Source: Chanos chanos
Lineage: Eukaryota; Chordata; Actinopteri; Gonorynchiformes; Chanidae
Direction: 5' to 3'
Length of the DNA stretch: 64,000 nt
NCBI RefSeq assembly: GCF_902362185.1
Contig: NC_044498.1
Span: 11,779,565 to 11,843,564 of the forward strand
Positions 49,133 to 63,701 of this stretch are shown piece after piece. The notes beneath the pieces are model-generated. The model searched no databases. It was not told where the DNA came from and saw nothing but the letters and a program-made list of their open reading frames with translations. The position numbers and the translations under genes were made by a program. Within the stretch, counting starts at the first letter, position 1, and each line of letters begins with the position of its first letter.

Positions 49133-50179
49133 CTCGGCAACAACTTCCGGATATAAATGTTCCGTTCCACATTCTACCACTAGACGACGCTTCAGAGTGG
49201 CTGATGGTTTGTTCAGGTTGATAAGAAAGTGAGTGCAAATCAGAAATTTTTGTTAGATATTAATGAATAGAATTAATCAAAGCCAATTCTCAGTGAATAC
49301 ATACATAAATCTCCTGCAACACTACCAGCAGTGACAACCAAATCAGACAAATAACAACCACGCCCCTTATTTAAAACTGAGATTTTTTTTAAAATCTTAA
49401 AATAAAGGTTTTTTTTTTTTGGTTTGCTTGTTCGTCTATTTTTGACTGTCACGAAGAATGTCAGAGAACTCCACAGGACTGAGCCACTCTCATGGAATAC
49501 GAAGTAATTACACTACCGTTTACAAAAGTAAAGCAGATAAAACTGTCATACTTATGCTACTACAGCAATCACTCACTCACTCATAAAGCCGCTTATCGTG
49601 ATGGGGGGTGGTCCTGGAGCCTATCCCAGACCTCAAAGGGCGAAACGCAGGGAAACACTCTGGACAGGTCATCAGTCCATCGCAGGGCAGACACACAGAC
49701 AACACACTCACACACACATTAATACCTAGGGGCAATTAAGTGTCTCCAATTCACCTAACCTGCATGTCTTTGGACTGTGGGAGGAAATCGGGGCTCCCGG
49801 AGGAAACCCACGCAGACACGGGGAGAGCATGCAAACTCCACACAGAAAGGACCCTGGCCGCTCGGCCGGGAATCGAACCGGAGACCTTCTTGCTGTGAGG
49901 CCATCGTGCAATCAAACAAACAAAAGTTTGAACAAAAAGACCACTAAAACAAACTGTGTGACTGTTGTTTTCAATTAAATGGCTTGGAGTGACATCGACA
50001 GCAATGTCTCAGACTAAAAGAAAAACAACTAAACAATATTCCTCAGTTTATTAAATAATTTTAAAAAAATCCATTTCCAACTATTGTTTATTGCATAGTA
50101 GCACATTGGCATTGATTGCATAATCACAACCCAACCAAAAGTTTAGTTGCTCCTTCACAGACTGATTCTAGATGCTTAT
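49133..50179. other. mob4-hspd1 spacer: expected hspe1 position
   Basis: This 1 kb lies between the mob4 start codon and the heat-shock promoter, where vertebrate hspe1 normally sits on the mob4 strand. Reading both strands, I found no GroES-like segment (for example KFLPLFDRVLVER or GKVLQATVVAVGPG). The only recognisable content is one SINE and short A/T-rich tracts. Confidence 0.6.
49572..49907 (-). repeat. tRNA-derived SINE with target-site duplications
   Basis: Read on the minus strand, a 336-base element starts inside a tRNA-like head (GCCTCACAGCAAGAAGG, then the B box GGTTCGATTCC). The A-box end of the head appears lost. A conserved body follows (TGTGTGGAGTTTGCATG, CTCCCACAGTCCAAAGACAT), with a tail of TGAG units after 'GATAAGCGG'. 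Seven-base direct repeats, GCAATCA, flank it at 49565-49571 and 49908-49914. Body and head are those of a very common fish SINE type. Confidence 0.85.
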
Positions 50180-50184
50180 CCAAT
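50180..50184 (+). promoter_or_regulatory. CCAAT box
   Basis: CCAAT directly before the heat-shock element, as in many heat-shock gene promoters. Confidence 0.5.
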
Positions 50185-50188
50185 CGCG

Positions 50189-50208
50189 TTTCTGGAAGTT
50201 TCTCGAAT
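50189..50208 (+). promoter_or_regulatory. Heat-shock element, four perfect units
   Basis: Alternating TTC and GAA every 5 bases (TTC..GAA..TTC..GAA), a full match to the HSF1 binding consensus. It lies 1.36 kb before the hspd1 start codon, which fits a noncoding first exon and intron as in human HSPD1. In other vertebrates such an element serves both hspd1 and hspe1. Confidence 0.85.
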
Positions 50209-50209
50209 T

Positions 50210-51565
50210 CAAACCCCGGAACGAGCATACGGTAGATATTAAGAAATAACTATCTATTATTAGAGACTTTTGGAATGTATTTTATTGCTAATTGTATCTT
50301 ATTCACTTATCTGATCACGCTGCACGATCTACACATATACTATAAGGTAACATGTGTTTAATAATTGCGTTTTCCGCAACAATCAATTTGTACATGCTGG
50401 TTACCGACCTGGCCATCCAAGTACCCGGATGACAAGGATCCATGTGAATTTATAGCTTAGTGAATGACACGTTAGGTTGTCAGAGTGGTGACAGCTGTGA
50501 GCACTCACGCCTTCTGCACGTTCACGTTAACCATCGTTTACTATTTTCCATTATTTTGTTGAGCGAAGCTGGACCAATTTCTTCTTTCTTGACATTGCTG
50601 TCATAACTTAGAAGTAAGTGATGGTTACTTATATATATAATTTTATGCATCAGATTGCTTGAATCATCAACTTGGTCTGTGCACCGGCGGACACTTGCTC
50701 TAACTTGCTTAGCAGAACGTATTTGGCAGTCCGATTGTTTTCTGCGAGACAGGTGAATTGAGAAAGCGTGCTTTATTAAGAGCAATGACCAAATAGTCAC
50801 AACTGCCATGCAGCAGATTTTGTTTGATAACCTTACTGGTCCTAAGTTGTCTAACAAAATACTAAAATGCATAACAGTTTGTTAATTATACGACGGCTGG
50901 TTATCAGTGGGACCGCTGACATTATTAAAGATTTTCTGTCTCACTGTCAACATTTTCTTTTGTCTCGGACGGGAAATATTATGGTCAGCGTGGCCCGCAT
51001 AGATACTGTTTTTGAATAAGACTAGCTTTAAGGACACATTGTTATTCTAGTACGTTCTCTAGTAGTGATGTAATTGTGACTGAGAGCCACAGACACACTG
51101 AGGGGTCGTGATAAGAGAACTTCGAGATATACCGATTTGTGAATCAATCATTTGGCAGCCTATCTTAAAGTTGGTTATACTGTCACACTGCCATATTGAC
51201 TCACCAACAAAAAAGTCAAAGCTGACTGTTTTTCATTTGTTGAAAGTCTCTGAACACCAGGCGGCTGTATCTAAACTGTTTGTGGTACATATACTTTTGA
51301 GTAAGGTCAGGATAATGCTAAATGAATGAGTGCACGTGGCCTCTATTTTCGTTGATTTAATAACTGTTTTAGAGGCATACATCCGTGCTAATACAACGCG
51401 GTGTTACAAAGAGGAAGACATTTTTGGCTCTGTCATTTGGTCAGATCATGACTACACAAACGTAACTAAGGCGAACCTTGTTCTTTAATATTCTGTTCAT
51501 TAGTTATTCCAGAGTGAATATCATCGCCACATTCTGACTTTGTACGCTTCTCATATTTGCCAGGC
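50210..51565 (+). other. hspd1 5' noncoding region
   Basis: From the heat-shock element to the first coding exon. It probably holds a noncoding first exon and an intron, ending with the acceptor TTTGCCAG two bases before the ATG. The exact exon 1 limits cannot be read from the sequence. The short open frames here match nothing known. Confidence 0.5.
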
Positions 51566-55500
<3,935 letters not shown>

Positions 55501-56489
55501 ACTGCCTTAGCACTGGCCGTGCGATAACTGGAGACTTGGTATGCGGGACAGGATGATGGTATCGTGTACCTTGCTCGGAGACCGTGTTGGGAATGCTGTG
55601 GAATAGAACACATTAGGCCGTTACCAGCGGAACGTCGTTTGAACAGTACCCAATGCCTTTCTGTCGGTAAACAAGACCAAGAACGGTTGTCTGACAGACC
55701 CAGGCTACCATCCAGAGTTGACTGAAACCACACAGTGTTAGAGGTGTACTTGGTTTTACTGTTTGATACAGTTTGTCCAGTTCAGATGTGAAGAATCATG
55801 CTGTCTCTCCTAATTCTGTTGTACTGTCAAGCCACAGACCAAGATACCTCTGTGATACATCATATGCCATAATTCTGGTACCATTCTGTTCTCATTTCCT
55901 CACAACTCATTTTTGTCTCCATCTTAAACCACTCTGTTCAGTTATCTTTTTTGTATACTTGGCTTTTCATTTTCTGTCCACAATTTCAGCTAAGTTTAAA
56001 TAGATCAATATTGATGGTGTTTCAGCTCATGTAATAGACAATGCACTTTTCCAAAACTGTAAATATCAGTGTCCAACATCAGTTGAGGGGAGCAGACTTT
56101 GTCTCGTGTAGAGAAAATGATACATATTCTTGGGTAACTTTAGAAAAAAAGTCTATTACCTTTAAGAAATATTATCTTCTCTTATTATCTCGTTAAGTGC
56201 CCTTAAACAGCTGGGACACTGATACAGTTTTGATTTAAATTTTAAATAGCTGTCAGTGGTCTGAGAAAGTGAACAGGTGATCTAGCGGTTCAAACTTGTA
56301 CCGTTGGTTATAAGATGCCTTCTGTGTGTATGAATGGTGGGGGGGGGTCTGTTCTTGGAGAATGCTTAGATATATGATTTGATCTCGTCAGTGAGTGTTG
56401 ATGTTATCAGAATTAAGACAGAGCCTAAACTGTTGTATCTTAAATGTTGAATGGGTTTTCTACAGTGTTGAATGACACTAATACTTTTT

Positions 56490-56495
56490 AATAAA
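56490..56495 (+). terminator. Candidate poly(A) signal of hspd1
   Basis: AATAAA about 1 kb after the hspd1 stop. The 3'UTR between them is unremarkable except for a poly-G run near 56338. Confidence 0.6.
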
Positions 56496-57482
56496 ACGAA
56501 GGTGTCGACCATTTCACTCTTTACTGTCTGTTTGTTTTCTACTAATTTTTAGGAAAAAAAACATTCTATGAGTCTTGCACTCTTTAACTCAGTCTGCAAC
56601 TTTTGCCAGACTGGTAAACGATCCTTAGGTTTAGTCTTTTGTAATATATGACAGGTTTGTCCAGCAGTACGTGATCACTCCCTCATCTGTACAATATCAG
56701 CCTCCTCAGATTCTCCCCTGATCTTACTCTTTAACAGCTAAAGATTTTAACTCATCTAAAATCATTATTCATGATCATTTGCTATACAGCGTTGCAAAAG
56801 GACTCAGAAGAGTATAGTAACACAAACATTACATATTGCACAGTGATTTATGGTGCCATCTTTAGTGTAAAGCTTTTATATTGGAATTGAAACTATGGGT
56901 GCAGGTATTGTGAATTGGAATAGTTCTAATGATAATGAACCCTGCATGTCCATCTCTCCCGCTGTTCTTTGTTGCTGACTTGAGCTGCAGGTGTTGCTGG
57001 TTACGAGTGCGCAGCATCTGCCGTTGCAGTCAGCAGATAAAGACTAGTAATTACCAGCTACACCTTGGTTACTCCTTGGGTCACACGTGCATTGTATTCA
57101 TTGCATACATACACTCATTGCATCCATGCACAGGCATGTGTTTTTGTTTTTTTTTTATTTTTAGAATGAGGGCGAGTGCTAATGTGGTGTACTGACTTCA
57201 AACAATACCAGCTGTAAACACATCTTTGTTTTCTTTTTTTTTCCTTTTTTTTTTAAAATCATGGATTATTGGATCAAACATAGTTTGGTAGACGAGGGGG
57301 GGGGGGGGGAGTAAAAGGGAGGGTGTGATTGGAAATAATGTGCAGGGCTATGCCGTTTGCATTGATGATTCAGGGTTTTCGCCTCTATGGTCTGGATCAG
57401 GTCCTTGGCAGCTTCTCAAAAGCACCAAATCCTAGGTATTAAAATAACAAAAAAACCTCAGCGCGCCATCCTGAAGTGGGTT
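56496..57482. other. Spacer between hspd1 and crystallin cluster
   Basis: About 1 kb with T-rich tracts and a run of 12 or so G near 57296-57309. It contains the upstream control region of the crystallin gene at 57557. No exon seen. Confidence 0.5.
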
Positions 57483-57489
57483 TATAAAA
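57483..57489 (+). promoter_or_regulatory. TATA box of crystallin gene at 57557
   Basis: TATAAAA 68 bases before the start codon, matching the spacing of the other crystallin genes in the window. Confidence 0.8.
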
Positions 57490-57556
57490 CAGGCCGCGCC
57501 CACACTGGTGTGGCTATCACACGCAGGAGAAGAACGTGTGGAGAACCCTCTGCAAG

Positions 57557-58118
57557 ATGAGTAAGGTAAGGAAAACATACAAGGAAAGAAGTTTTTTTAA
57601 GTTTCAAGGAGGAGGAACTAACCTCAAAATCTTCATGACCAGTGAGCATTGTTTTGCATTTGAAGGCCCCTCTGTTTAAGAATGCTTGAAGACTGTCAAT
57701 CACTCAAACCTCAAGAAATGTGATAGAACAAAATACTAGGAAGAAAGCGTGATGAATGTGTATAATGTTTTCATTATCATTTACATGTTTTACTTTTCTA
57801 ATATATGTAACTCGTACCTAGGTCGTCATGACTGTTGCATGAATGTTTTTTTTTTTTTTTTTTACAGATCATTTTCTTCGAGGAAAAGAACTTCCAGGGG
57901 CGGTCATATGAGTGTGACACCGACTGCCCCGACATGAACCCACACATCAGCCGCTGTAACTCCATTCGTGTGGAGAGTGGCTGCTGGGTTCTGTATGAGA
58001 AGCCCAGCTATGGTGGGTACCAGTATGTACTGACTAGAGGAGAATACCCAGACTATCAGTGCTGGATGGGCTACAGTGACTCCATCCACTCCTGCAGGAC
58101 CTTCTCCTATGTGAGCAT

Positions 58119-58153
<35 letters not shown>

Positions 58154-59103
58154 GTGCGTGTGTGTACACTCTCATATTTTCAGAGGGAGATTGTGGGAAT
58201 TTCACCTTTTTAAACGTATGCTCACAGTTGGCTAATTTTTTTTAGTTACTACTCATATGTAGTAAAATCAGGGGCATCATAATTACATTCTAAAGAGTAC
58301 ATGTATTCTCTTCTCTTTAATTCAGCCCCAAACCCCTGGTTATTTTGCCTGTACTTAATATGTGGGATGCATAAAAATGAGTACTTTTACTTAGTGAGCA
58401 ATTTTATCAACATTTATGGGCCAGGGGTCTAACACTAAGGTCTAACACCTTCCATAAAGCAAGATTATAACTTCCATAAAGAAGGATTACAGCTTTCTAC
58501 AGCATGTGAATATTTAAATGTTTTATTTTTCCCTGTGCGTCACATTCTCTCACTTTTCCTGTTGAAAGAGCAAAACGTAAACAAACCCTGTACCCTTTAC
58601 TATTTGTAACTTTAATTTTCCAAAAATCTACAACAGGAACCCTCTTTTTTTCTCCCCTTGAAACTGCAAGCTATTATCTTTATGGACTTTTCTGTGAAAA
58701 ATCTATCTGCTCCCATGTGACTATTTGTTCAGTCCTGTCAAAGTCAGTTCCTGGAAAGGAGGAGTATGTGAGGAGAAATTTAAACCTGTCTAGGAAAGTT
58801 GGCTAATCGTCTCTGTTTCTCACACAGGCCAGCGGAGGGCCCTATAGGATACGCATCTACGAACGCCCCAACTTCCAGGGTCAGATGATGGAGTTCAGTG
58901 ATGACTGTGAGTCCGTCCATGACCACTTCCGCAGCCGAGACATCTACTCCTGCAATGTGATGGATGGGTACTGGACCATGTATGAACATCCCAGCTACAG
59001 GGGGCGCCAGTACTTCATGCGGCCTGGAGAGTACAGGAAGTTCAGTGACTGGGGCGCTACATGTGCCACCACCGGCTCCTTCCGCAGGATCACTGATTTT
59101 TAA
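57557..59103 (+). CDS. Gamma crystallin (M/MX-like)
   Basis: Lens structural protein, 175 aa. Exons: 57557-57565 (Met-Ser-Lys), 57868-58110 and 58828-59103, the standard gamma-crystallin split between Greek-key pairs. N-domain hallmarks are [38 protein letters not shown] and [16 protein letters not shown]-domain hallmarks are [37 protein letters not shown] and the end FRRITDF. It contains 8 Met, far fewer than the true M-type gene next to it, and retains Trp at the usual core positions. It probably corresponds to a fish gamma-MX-type gene, but the exact paralogue name needs a tree. A TG microsatellite starts 12 bases after its second exon. Confidence 0.93.
58123..58151 (+). repeat. (TG)n microsatellite
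   Basis: TG tract in the second intron of the crystallin gene, directly behind the splice donor at 58111. Confidence 0.9.
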
Positions 59104-59143
59104 AAGGTCCACTTCTTGTTGACTTTTGACTGACAGACTTGAC

Positions 59144-59149
59144 AATAAA
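59144..59149 (+). terminator. Poly(A) signal of crystallin gene at 57557
   Basis: AATAAA 41 bases after the stop codon. Confidence 0.8.
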
Positions 59150-60143
59150 GAGGAGTATAACAAATGATGCTTTGTTTGTGAGTCTTATTTGACATCTCTC
59201 TGGGCTAGATCAGTTAGGGTTGAATATAGTCATTCATCCAAAAGCAGTATGAGTTTTGAATATTCTTCTTTTCATTTGAAAGAGATTTTTACGTTTAAAA
59301 ATCAGAACATTACAATGAATCTTTCTGAATACTGATAAAACATACCAAGTTAAAAAAAATAATTTGAGAGCAATTATTATCTCACCCTGACCGATAAAGA
59401 ATAATGTGTGACGAAAAGGATAACACGGATGAAATAAAGGTTGCTTGGGATAAGATCCGGGATAGCCACTAAAAGGTTATCATGTAAATCATTATTTTGC
59501 AAAAGACAGGAATTAAGAGGGGTCTCCATGCGTGTAGTGTCATTTTCACTTACACAAAGAGGCTGCACATTCTTCAGTGCAAGTGCATTTCATTCCAGTG
59601 TTTTCTCCAGTGTTCCTAACTGTCAGGTCAGGTCAAAGGGTCAAAGGGCATTAACAGTGAAAACATGCCTCGTTGGCAAAGTTCCCACACGGGGAGAGGT
59701 GTCACAGACAAAGGCATGAATGACCTTTAGAGAAAAATACTTTTGTTAGAAACAGAGAGCTCTGCTTGAGCCAACACAGAGATCCAAACAGATTTCAATA
59801 TCTGCAGCCTCTTGAAAATTTAACCTGGTCATACACAACTGGAAGTCTCTAGGTCACAAGTATTGTCAATAAAAATATATAGGATATGTATATGCATGCA
59901 AAGACATGCAAGCACATATACAATAATGATAATACCACATTTTCACACAAATAAAATACTTATGTTGAGAATGTTTTTTTATTTTTCCTGGTTCCACTAA
60001 CATATTCAGCATAGATCAGCATTCCATTTCAATGTTCCAAGTCAAGGAACCAGTAAGCATTTCATCTGTTCAGCTGTTGGTGGCGAAATTTTTTCTGGAA
60101 TAGGTGAGTCAAAGTCCGAGTAGGTCGGTACCTGTAAAGTATT
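59150..60143. other. Spacer between the two plus-strand crystallins
   Basis: About 1 kb of AT-rich sequence. No exon or repeat was recognised apart from short A/T runs; it should hold distal control sequences for the crystallin gene at 60271. Confidence 0.5.
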
Positions 60144-60153
60144 TGCTGACTCA
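60144..60153 (+). promoter_or_regulatory. Maf response element half-site (TGCTGACTCA)
   Basis: TGCTGACTCA matches ten of the thirteen bases of the T-MARE palindrome. It lies 60 bases before the TATA box of the crystallin gene at 60271. Confidence 0.55.
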
Positions 60154-60212
60154 AGCTTTTGATAATTAGAATGACAAAAGCCAACCTGAAGCCTCTTTTC
60201 CCAAAGGGAACG

Positions 60213-60220
60213 TATATAAG
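60213..60220 (+). promoter_or_regulatory. TATA box of crystallin gene at 60271
   Basis: TATATAAG, about 51 bases before the start codon. Confidence 0.75.
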
Positions 60221-60270
60221 GAAACCAATTTCTCCTCAAACGCATCACACAGACTTCAGCAACAGCAAGC

Positions 60271-61148
60271 ATGGGCAAGGTATACGTCTATAGACTTACT
60301 CATCCGGGTCTAAAATCTAGACATTCCTCACCTTACAGTACAGAAATTTCTCTTGCAAATGTCTTTTAAAGTGAACTGTTATAATACATGGATTGATTAT
60401 TTTGCTCTCAATGTAGCAGTTACTTTTCAAGGTCTTAATGTCAGCATTTCTGATTTCAGATCATCTTCTACGAAGACAGGAACTTTGGCGGCCGTCACCA
60501 TGAGTGCATGAGTGACTGTGCCGACCTGCACACCTACTTCAGCCGCTGTCACTCCATCAGGGTGGAGAGCGGCTGCTTCATGGTCTATGACCGCTCCAAC
60601 TTCATGGGAAACCAGTATTTCCTCAGGAGGGGCGAGTACTCTGACTACCAGCGTATGATGGGCATGAGTGATTGTGTCAGATCCTGTAGGATGATCCCAA
60701 TGGTATGAACTAGCACAGAGTCAAAACACCACATTACTACATTTAGATGATCAGCATGAACAATCAAACATTTTTATTTTTAGTCTAATCTTTATAACCA
60801 TCTTTAAAAATTCAGTGAAGAGTACTGTCCCTCTTGCAGTTTATTTACTACAATTGTTTTGCAATTTTGTTCCAGCACCGTGGATCTTACAGGATGAGGA
60901 TGTATGATCGTTACGATATGGGCGGTCAGATGTTTGAGCTGATGGATGACTGCCCAAACATGATGGATCGCTTCCACATGTCTGACATCCACTCCTGCAA
61001 CGTGATGGATGGTCACTGGCTGATGTACGATCAGCCCCACTACAGAGGCAGGATGTACTACCTCAGGCCCGGAGAGTACAGGCGCTACAATGAATGGGGT
61101 GGCATGAGCTCCAGGATTGGGTCCATCCGTCGTATCATGGACTTTTGA
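60271..61148 (+). CDS. Methionine-rich gamma-M crystallin
   Basis: Teleost-type gamma-M crystallin, a densely packing lens protein, 174 aa. Exons: 60271-60279 (Met-Gly-Lys), 60460-60702 and 60876-61148. Hallmarks are [77 protein letters not shown] and the end SIRRIMDF. Twenty-two of 174 residues are Met (12.6 percent). This is a known trait of fish M crystallins, linked to the high protein density of fish lenses. The first-domain core Trp at the usual position (QRWMG) is replaced by Met (QRMMG), also usual for M types. It is a complete gene with TATA, a Maf-type site and a poly(A) signal. The exact M-subtype number is not assigned. Confidence 0.95.
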
Positions 61149-61200
61149 GGAGAGAGGTCTTCTCAAAAAATGTCTTATGCATGCATTTTTTTTCACTCTG

Positions 61201-61206
61201 AATAAA
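61201..61206 (+). terminator. Poly(A) signal of gamma-M crystallin
   Basis: AATAAA 52 bases after the stop codon. Confidence 0.85.
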
Positions 61207-61629
61207 ATGGTTTACAGGCTCGAACAGGCTATCCATCTCATTTCTTTTGGACCTCAATTTGTTATTCTCAGACCATGTAGCAATGCCCTCTTATATCTCA
61301 CTGCCATATCTCTCTCATTGCTTTTTTATAAATGCAAATGTAAAGAGTGGAACAGATAAGAAACGCAACATCCTAGCCATCCAAGATTGATATTCAGTTA
61401 AGAGAATTTCCACCATATTCAAAATAGGAATTATATACGGAACAAATAACTGCGAAAATAAAGGACTCTGTAACATGAACTATCTGATCAGGGTATCAGG
61501 CCATCACAGTCAACCAAAACTGATTTTACAGTATACCTTTACACAAACTCTACAAGTGCCCGGAACTACACTGATCTGATTCAAGACGTTTCTTCCATGA
61601 GAACTCAATAATTTGACATTTTATTGCAG

Positions 61630-61855
61630 GAAAATCAAGTGCCTTTCCAAGTGTTCAGCTGGTTTGAGATCTGGGCACCAAGACAGTCGTGGCATGTGGT
61701 TTACATCATTTTCACACTCATCAATTCATTCAGCGAAAACTTATGCCCTATGGATGGGGTCATTGTCAGTCTGAAAGAGACCTCTCTCCATTATGTTAGG
61801 AATGCTTCACCACAGCATGAAGGTGATCATTCTGATCGGAGCTGTATTTTATTGG
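61630..61855 (-). mobile_element. Fragment of a Tc1/mariner-superfamily DNA transposon
   Basis: On the minus strand the sequence recalls part of a DDE transposase: NDHLHAVVKHS, then GLFQTDNDPIHRA (with the second catalytic Asp), then DECENDVNHMP and CPDLKPAEHL. These match the known order 'DHLYPMMKHF / LFQDDNAPIHRA / ENDVNHMPWPSQSPDLNPIEHLW' of fish IS630-Tc1-mariner elements. At least one frame change and three stop codons show it is dead and old. Neither terminal inverted repeat was seen. The rest of the spacer (61207-62635) holds nothing else I recognise. Confidence 0.75.
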
Positions 61856-62635
61856 TGTCTATCTCGCCTTCTAATTGTTTCGATAGACCTAAAATACAAG
61901 AAAATACATCCCGTGCTATAACAAAGCTGCCAGGACTGTTTATCATTGAATATCAGTGGATTAGTTTCAAACACATTTCAGTTAGAATGTCATGTACCTT
62001 CTTGGTTGTATAATGCCCAGTGTTCCCACTTAACCCAAAGCGTTCTGCAGTATTAAAACATTAAAGTTGGCAAGATTTTCCGGGATTGTTGATCTGACCA
62101 AATACTGCAAATGAGTTCAGCAAAAATGCACAGCTCGTGCCTGGAAAATACATTGAACCTAACATTGACGCCATTGTTTTCCCATTGTACATTTTTACTT
62201 GAGTTATCAGTGTAATATCATGATTTTATTCATTTATTTTTTTTAACTGCTTTCTAATTTTACTGAATGCTAATTTTATATTAATTGATTTCCTTTTCTG
62301 TAAGATGTTGAGCAATATCTCAGTTAAGGATAAAAGGATGAATCCCACTCCCTGTCCCAAAAAGACAGATCTAAACACAGAAGCACCATTCACCATCATT
62401 ATTGGGCCTGTAAGATCACATTTAAAAGTGAAATTAAAGGACCCTGACCTTTGACTGTAATTTACTGACATCCTAAAACACATTTGCACCGCAAAATTTT
62501 GTTTTAATTTTCTGTCTTTCTGCATTGCTAAATTAAGAAATTATTGGAATTATCATGCTGTTTTGGACAACCAGCACTTTCGCAAAATATGGTTCAAGAC
62601 AAACATGAATATTGAAAGACAGCTGTTTCCATCTT

Positions 62636-62641
62636 TTTATT
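62636..62641 (-). terminator. Poly(A) signal of minus-strand crystallin
   Basis: AATAAA on the minus strand, 135 bases after the stop codon at 62776. Confidence 0.7.
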
Positions 62642-62775
62642 TCATTGCTAATACAAAATGTTTTATACCCCAGATAAAAATCAGAGGTGACATCCGACTG
62701 GACAAAATATTTTTTCACCGGTTGTTATTAGGCCAGACCATGTCTGCACTCTTTGCCAATAGGAGCCTGTCTGTC

Positions 62776-63585
62776 TTAGTAGGTGATGCGTCTGAAGGAT
62801 CCTATTCTGGGGCTCATAGACCTCCAGTGATAATACTGCCTATATTCACCGGGACCCAACAGGTACTGACGGCCCCTGAAACTAGGATGTTCATAGAACA
62901 GCCAATAGCCATCCATGATGTTGCAGGAATAGATGTCAGAGAAACGGCAGCGGTCGTACACTGAAGGGCAGTCCTCAGTGAACTCAATCATCTGACCTCT
63001 GAAGTCTGATCTTTCATATATCCGCATTCTATAGGAGCCTTGGTGCTGGAAGAGAAAAAAAAAAAAAACAGAGAGAAAATGTTAATTTTTGTAAGATCAT
63101 TTACAGTCAGATCAGTTTTTGACATCAGTTGATCGTAACCAACCTGAGGGATCATGTGACAGGACCTAATGCAGTTGTTGAAGCCCATCCAGTGTTGGAA
63201 ATGTGGATATGCTCCCTTCTGCAGGAAGTACTGGTAACCCATGTAGTTTGCTCGTTCATACAACATCCAGCAGCCACTCTCCACCTTGATGGAGTTGCAG
63301 CGGCTGAAGTGTGAGTACAGGTCAGTGCAGTCATCACTGCACTCGTATGAACGCCCCTGGTAGTCCCTGTCCTCGTAGAAGATGATCTGAAAACACACGT
63401 TTTGGGTTTTGCTCGTCAGTCGATCCACTCAAGTAAAAACAAAGAGAGAAAGAAAGAATGGGCAGACGGAGTATCATTATGGCCTTGAACCCAAACTTTA
63501 CTGGTTGTGTTTGAAAAGTTTATGTGCATTTGTCAAAGTAAAAAAAAAAGGTGCGTAGCGAAATGAACAGTCTTACCTTCCCCAT
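62776..63585 (-). CDS. Gamma crystallin, minus strand
   Basis: Lens structural protein, 173 aa. Exons (minus): 63585-63577 (Met-Gly-Lys), 63386-63144 and 63045-62776. Hallmarks are [38 protein letters not shown] and [18 protein letters not shown], then [37 protein letters not shown] and the end SFRRITY. Nine Met residues. It lies tail-to-tail with the M crystallin at 60271, while the other two genes of this cluster point right. Its second domain has unusual residues for the family ([13 protein letters not shown]) but no broken motif. The exact paralogue name needs a tree. Confidence 0.93.
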
Positions 63586-63640
63586 AGTGATTGCCAAGTT
63601 TGGTCACTCTGCAACGTGGGCTGATGTCTACCCTTGCCCC

Positions 63641-63646
63641 TTTATA
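63641..63646 (-). promoter_or_regulatory. TATA box of minus-strand crystallin
   Basis: TATAAA on the minus strand (GGATATAAAGGGG), about 56 bases before the start codon. Confidence 0.8.
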
Positions 63647-63693
63647 TCCTCCATAGAATCAGCAGCATTGTCATTCAAATCAGTCGGTTTAAC

Positions 63694-63701
63694 ACGTCAG
63701 C
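63694..63701 (-). promoter_or_regulatory. Maf-type half-site (GCTGACGT)
   Basis: GCTGACGT on the minus strand, the half of a CRE-type Maf element, about 50 bases before the TATA box. A weaker TGCTGA is at 63659-63664. Confidence 0.35.

Noticed and set aside
50522-50872. 116-residue minus-strand frame upstream of hspd1, considered as hspe1
   Set aside because: It shows none of the GroES motifs (mobile loop, VVAVGPG, DYFLFRD) and has no matching exon structure.
61624-62013. 129-residue open frame on the plus strand
   Set aside because: It lies antisense to the decayed transposase fragment and resembles no protein itself.
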